From Clostridia bacterium (GTDB taxonomy: Bacteria > Bacillota_A > Clostridia > Oscillospirales > CAG-272): 8,295 nucleotides of DNA. The notes beneath the pieces were generated by a model, which was not told where the DNA came from, did not search any database, and saw only the letters and a program-made list of their open reading frames with translations. Both the position numbers and the translations under genes were made by a program. This document shows positions 5,298-8,295 of the stretch, piece after piece (positions within the stretch are counted from its first letter, which is position 1; every line of letters begins with the position of its first letter). The stretch covers positions 1 through 8,295 of the forward strand of contig JAFVXK010000029.1 of assembly GCA_017501175.1 (NCBI GenBank). The letters run 5' to 3'.

Positions 5298-5957
5298 TTA
5301 ATTGAAGAGCAACTCTGCGAGTGACTTTACGGTTGGGAGATAGAAGTCGCAGTTTGCTCTCATAAAGGCTTCAATTTCGGGAATATTGTACGCCCAGCCT
5401 GCCGCGGCAAAGTCGCAGCCTGCCGCCCTTGCCATATCGTAGCCTGGCTTCAAGTCGTCAACTACGAGGATTTCCGAGGGGGATAGCGATAGACGCTTCA
5501 TAATATCAAAGAGAGCGTAGGGCGATGGTTTTCTATGCTCGGGATTTATATCCCAACTGTAAACTAAAGTTGGCATTTTAAGTCCGTTTTCGCGGTAATC
5601 TCGCTCTATATACTCGCGGTAGGAGTGCGAAACGACGCAGATAGTGCCACCCCGTGTTAAATATTCGTCGATAATTTCGCGTATTCCGTCATAGGCGTGC
5701 GGAATATGTCCCTTTACGTACTCGCGCCAATACTCGCCCTCGTGAGCTATCTCCTCCTCCGAGAGCCCTACCTCATCGCGAAGAAGCGAGAGTATGCCGG
5801 GGTCGAAGTTTTTCCTAAAATAGCTATCGACGTCATAGCTATCCGCAAGGTGCGGACGGTACTTTGAAAGATACTCAAGGAAGCAGGGGAAATGTATTGA
5901 GGCGGTTGAGTCAACGACGGTATCGTCGTGGTCTAAAACAAGGCATTTATACTTCAT
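5298..5957 (-). CDS. HAD-superfamily hydrolase (phosphoglycolate phosphatase-like)
   Basis: A cytoplasmic phosphatase-like enzyme of 219 residues with all four HAD motifs. Motif I is LDHDDT with nucleophile Asp9 and acid/base Asp11. Motif II is VVSHS with Ser110. Motif III is Lys143 in HRKPSP. Motif IV is VVDD at 165-168, followed by KPGYDMARAAG, which resembles the phosphoglycolate phosphatase/beta-phosphoglucomutase group. The helical insert between motif I and II (about 18-90) is a C1-type cap. The substrate cannot be read from sequence. The start at 5957 overlaps the LRR gene by 11 bp and has no strong ribosome binding site, so translation is probably coupled. It is the last gene of the probable valS operon. 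Confidence 0.92.
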   Translation of the reverse strand: MKYKCLVLDHDDTVVDSTASIHFPCFLEYLSKYRPHLADSYDVDSYFRKNFDPGILSLLRDEVGLSEEEIAHEGEYWREYVKGHIPHAYDGIREIIDEYLTRGGTICVVSHSYREYIERDYRENGLKMPTLVYSWDINPEHRKPSPYALFDIMKRLSLSPSEILVVDDLKPGYDMARAAGCDFAAAGWAYNIPEIEAFMRANCDFYLPTVKSLAELLFN

Positions 5958-6864
5958 TTTTCAAATCCAAAAAGATAACTCTCGGTGTTGCGAGGGTGGC
6001 GTCAGAGCGCTCAACCGTCAGCGACCTGCCGTGGCATAGAAGCTCCCACGCCTCACGGCTGCCGCCGAATGAAATCTCGGCAAGGGCGTCGCACGCGCCG
6101 AATATATCCTCGTCCTCAAGCTCCCGTATATCCCTCGGTATCGCAATTCTCCGAAGCGCCGAGCAGCCTGCAAAGGCGTCAAAGCCTATGGTTTTCAGTC
6201 CTACGGGAAGTATTATTTGGTCGAGCGAGGTGCAGTCCTTGAAGGCGCGTCTGCCTATCTTGACGAGCCTTACGGGCATCTCAACCGTTTTTAGAGAGCG
6301 ACAGCCCTCGAAGGTGGATTCGTCGATAAGTCCCATATTGTCCGAGAGCTTCACCGACTCAAGAGCGAAGCAATTCGCAAAGGCGTTGAACTCGACAAGC
6401 ACACAGCTGTCGGGGACTGTAATCTCGGTAAGATTGAAGCAAAAGGCAAACGCGCCCGAGCCTATCATAAGGAGCGACTCGGAGAGCCTCACGCGCGAGA
6501 GCGAGGCACAGCCCTCAAAGCACCCCTCGCCAATTCTCGACACGGTATCGGGCATAATCACCTCTGTGAGCGATGAGCAGGCGAAAAACGCCTCGTCAAG
6601 TATCTCGGTGATACCGCTCTGCATAACGACCTTTTTGAGATTTTTACAGCCCGAGAAGGCGCAGGCGGAAATTCTCTTTAAGCTCTTTGGCAGGTAAAGC
6701 TCCTCAATCGAGAGAAAGTCGCGGAATGCGTTTTCGGCTATCTCTTCTATGCCCTCTTCGATATGAAGAGAGCGTATATCCGCCGTGTCCTCGTAGCTTC
6801 CTCTGTAAACGACGGCGAGTTTGTTTTCCTCGCCGTCTTTAATTGATTGTTTCTCGAAATCCAT
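5947..6864 (-). CDS. BspA-type leucine-rich repeat (LRR_5) protein, no signal peptide
   Basis: A protein of 305 residues. From Ala46 to about residue 270 it consists of ten tandem repeats with an exact 23-residue period. Each starts AF or a variant, then x-x-C-x-x-L-x-x-[IV]-x-[LIM]-P and ends with an I-x-x-x turn; examples are AFSGCKNLKKVVM and AFAGCSALRRIAI. This is the LRR_5 pattern of BspA-like proteins, which are usually exported and bind other proteins. Here there is no signal peptide, anchor or sorting signal, so it is probably cytoplasmic, with a 45-residue non-repeat N-terminus and a C-terminal tail of about 35. The ATG at 6864 lies four bases after the valS stop; a TTG at 6885 would start inside valS and has no ribosome binding site. 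The partner is unknown. Confidence 0.9.
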   Translation of the reverse strand: MDFEKQSIKDGEENKLAVVYRGSYEDTADIRSLHIEEGIEEIAENAFRDFLSIEELYLPKSLKRISACAFSGCKNLKKVVMQSGITEILDEAFFACSSLTEVIMPDTVSRIGEGCFEGCASLSRVRLSESLLMIGSGAFAFCFNLTEITVPDSCVLVEFNAFANCFALESVKLSDNMGLIDESTFEGCRSLKTVEMPVRLVKIGRRAFKDCTSLDQIILPVGLKTIGFDAFAGCSALRRIAIPRDIRELEDEDIFGACDALAEISFGGSREAWELLCHGRSLTVERSDATLATPRVIFLDLKNEV

Positions 6865-6868
6865 AGTC

Positions 6869-8295
6869 TTATCCGAGCTTTGCAAGCGCGGTTTTTAAGG
6901 ACTCGCGCGTTTCGAGATATTTCGCAAGCTTCGCGCGCTCACCCTCGATAACGGCGGCGGGAGCTTTTGCAACGAAGCCCTCGTTTGAGAGCTTTTTCTC
7001 AAGTCTTTCTATCTCTCCGTCGTTCTTCTTCATCTCGGCGGTGAGGCGTGCGCGCTCCTTTTCGAAGTCGATAACCTCGGCGAGAGGAATGTAGAGGTTG
7101 CCCGCACCCGTCGCTATCATAACCGCGTCGTCGGAGTCATATCCGTCGGCAAGGATTACCTCGGAGGCGGAGGCGAGCTTCTCAAGTATCTTCGCGCATC
7201 TCTCGAAGGTATCGCGGTGCTTGGTGACGGCGATGAGCTTTGCCTTCTTTGAGGGGGGCACGTTCATCTCGGCACGGCGCGCACGGATAGCCGTGATGCA
7301 CTCGATTATCATATCTATATCCTCTTCCTCGGTCTTATAGACGAGCTTCTCGTCAAAGACGGGGAATGCGGAAATCATTATAGACTCGTCGGTGTGAGGA
7401 ATTGACTGATAAATTTCCTCGGTGATGAAGGGCATATAGGGGTGAAGGAGCTTGAGAATTCCCGTCAGCACCTTGACGAGCACGCGCTTCGCGGTAAGGG
7501 CAGAGGCGCTACCCGTGTCAAATATTCTGCTCTTAACCATCTCGATATACCAGTCGCAGAAGGAGTCCCAGGTGAACGAATAAATTTCACCGAGCGCAAT
7601 ACCGAGCTCGTAGTTGTCGAGGTTCGAGTTTACGGTCTTGACAAGGGCGTTGTATCTCGTGAGAATCCACTTGTCCTCAATCTGAAGGTCGCCGTCCGCG
7701 ATGGGTGCTGTGAGCTCCTCGTCGGACTCCGAGAGGTTCATAAGCACGAAGCGCGATGCGTTCCAAAGCTTGTTTGCGAAGTTTCTCGCCGACTCAATCT
7801 TCTCGTCCGAGAAGCGCATATCGTTTCCGGGCGAATTACCCGTAGCAAGAGCAAAGCGGAGCGCGTCAGCACCGTACTGCTCGATAATCTTCAAGGGGTC
7901 GATACCGTTGCCGAGCGATTTCGACATCTTTCTTCCCTGCGCATCTCTGACAAGTCCGTGGATAAAGACCTTCGAGAAGGGCTTCTCACCCGTGTGCTCA
8001 AGACCCGAGAATATCATTCTCGAAACCCAGAACGTGATGATGTCGTAGCCCGTAACGAGCGTGTCGGTGGGGTAATATCTCTTAAGGTCGTCGGTCTTAT
8101 CGGGCCAGCCGAGCGTCGAGAAAGGCCAGAGCGCCGAGGAGAACCAGGTGTCAAGAACGTCCTCGTCCTGTCTTACGGCAGAAGAGCACTTCGGGCACTT
8201 CGTGATATCCTCCTTCGATACCTCCATATGTCCGCACACGTCGCAATAGAAGGCGGGAATTCTGTGTCCCCACCAGAGCTGACGGGATATGCACC
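6869..8295 (-). CDS. valS: Valyl-tRNA synthetase, C-terminal 474 residues (runs off right edge)
   Basis: This class I enzyme charges tRNA-Val with valine in the cytoplasm. The visible part begins at CISRQLWWGHRIPA, the conserved ValRS sequence of the catalytic domain. A zinc-binding pair CDVCGH...CPKC and the LDTWFSSALWPFSTLGWP block follow. The catalytic KMSKS loop is at 7930-7916 (visible residues 122-126). The anticodon-binding helical domain includes ILTRYNALVKTVN and FTWDSFCDWYIEM. The final roughly 65 residues form the Glu/Lys-rich coiled coil (FEKERARLTAEMKKNDGEIERLEKKL) that contacts the tRNA elbow. The N-terminal half, including the HIGH motif and editing domain, lies beyond base 8295. 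The stop overlaps nothing; the LRR gene starts four bases later. Confidence 0.98.
   Translation of the reverse strand, partial: CISRQLWWGHRIPAFYCDVCGHMEVSKEDITKCPKCSSAVRQDEDVLDTWFSSALWPFSTLGWPDKTDDLKRYYPTDTLVTGYDIITFWVSRMIFSGLEHTGEKPFSKVFIHGLVRDAQGRKMSKSLGNGIDPLKIIEQYGADALRFALATGNSPGNDMRFSDEKIESARNFANKLWNASRFVLMNLSESDEELTAPIADGDLQIEDKWILTRYNALVKTVNSNLDNYELGIALGEIYSFTWDSFCDWYIEMVKSRIFDTGSASALTAKRVLVKVLTGILKLLHPYMPFITEEIYQSIPHTDESIMISAFPVFDEKLVYKTEEEDIDMIIECITAIRARRAEMNVPPSKKAKLIAVTKHRDTFERCAKILEKLASASEVILADGYDSDDAVMIATGAGNLYIPLAEVIDFEKERARLTAEMKKNDGEIERLEKKLSNEGFVAKAPAAVIEGERAKLAKYLETRESLKTALAKLG

Noticed and set aside
5864..6697. 277-codon open frame on the plus strand opposite the LRR and HAD genes.
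   Set aside because: It is a low-complexity Ser-rich shadow of two well-supported minus-strand genes; the repeat register and GC-biased codons explain its openness.

Overview
The window looks like chromosomal DNA of an endospore-forming Firmicute of the class Clostridia, probably gut-associated. The evidence is a spoIIAA-spoIIAB-sigF sporulation operon, a groESL operon under a perfect CIRCE element, strong GGAGG-type ribosome binding sites and a BspA-type leucine-rich-repeat protein. Most genes have a balanced to GC-rich base composition. One gene (4207-5229) is strikingly AT-rich.

Layout from right to left, since almost everything is on the minus strand. The C-terminal part of valS enters at the right edge (8295-6869). 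It is followed with almost no gap by a cytoplasmic LRR_5 repeat protein (6864-5947) and an overlapping HAD hydrolase (5957-5298); these three are probably one operon. Next is an AT-rich gene for a multi-pass membrane protein of unknown function (5229-4207), then a bidirectional hairpin terminator (4174-4202).

The only plus-strand gene is an HTH-S24 (LexA/CI-like) repressor (3493-4110) with an intact Ser/Lys dyad and a Cys-Gly cleavage site. It is transcribed away from two small unknown minus-strand genes (3208-2888 and 2901-2599). The intergenic region holds two back-to-back sigma-A promoters, the minus-strand one a perfect consensus (TTGACA, 17 bp, TATAAT). A related 17-bp imperfect palindrome covers the -35 box of each, with centres 40 bp apart. 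This is the most novel-looking part of the window: a cleavable-repressor switch driving two unknown small proteins. The driven transcript points directly into the spoIIA operon 98 bp downstream, with no visible terminator between.

The left side holds spoIIAA (anti-anti-sigma), spoIIAB (anti-sigma kinase) and sigF, which together form the forespore-specific sigma-F partner-switching module. Then come the CIRCE-controlled groES and the first 177 codons of groEL, which runs off the left edge. No terminator is apparent between sigF and groES.
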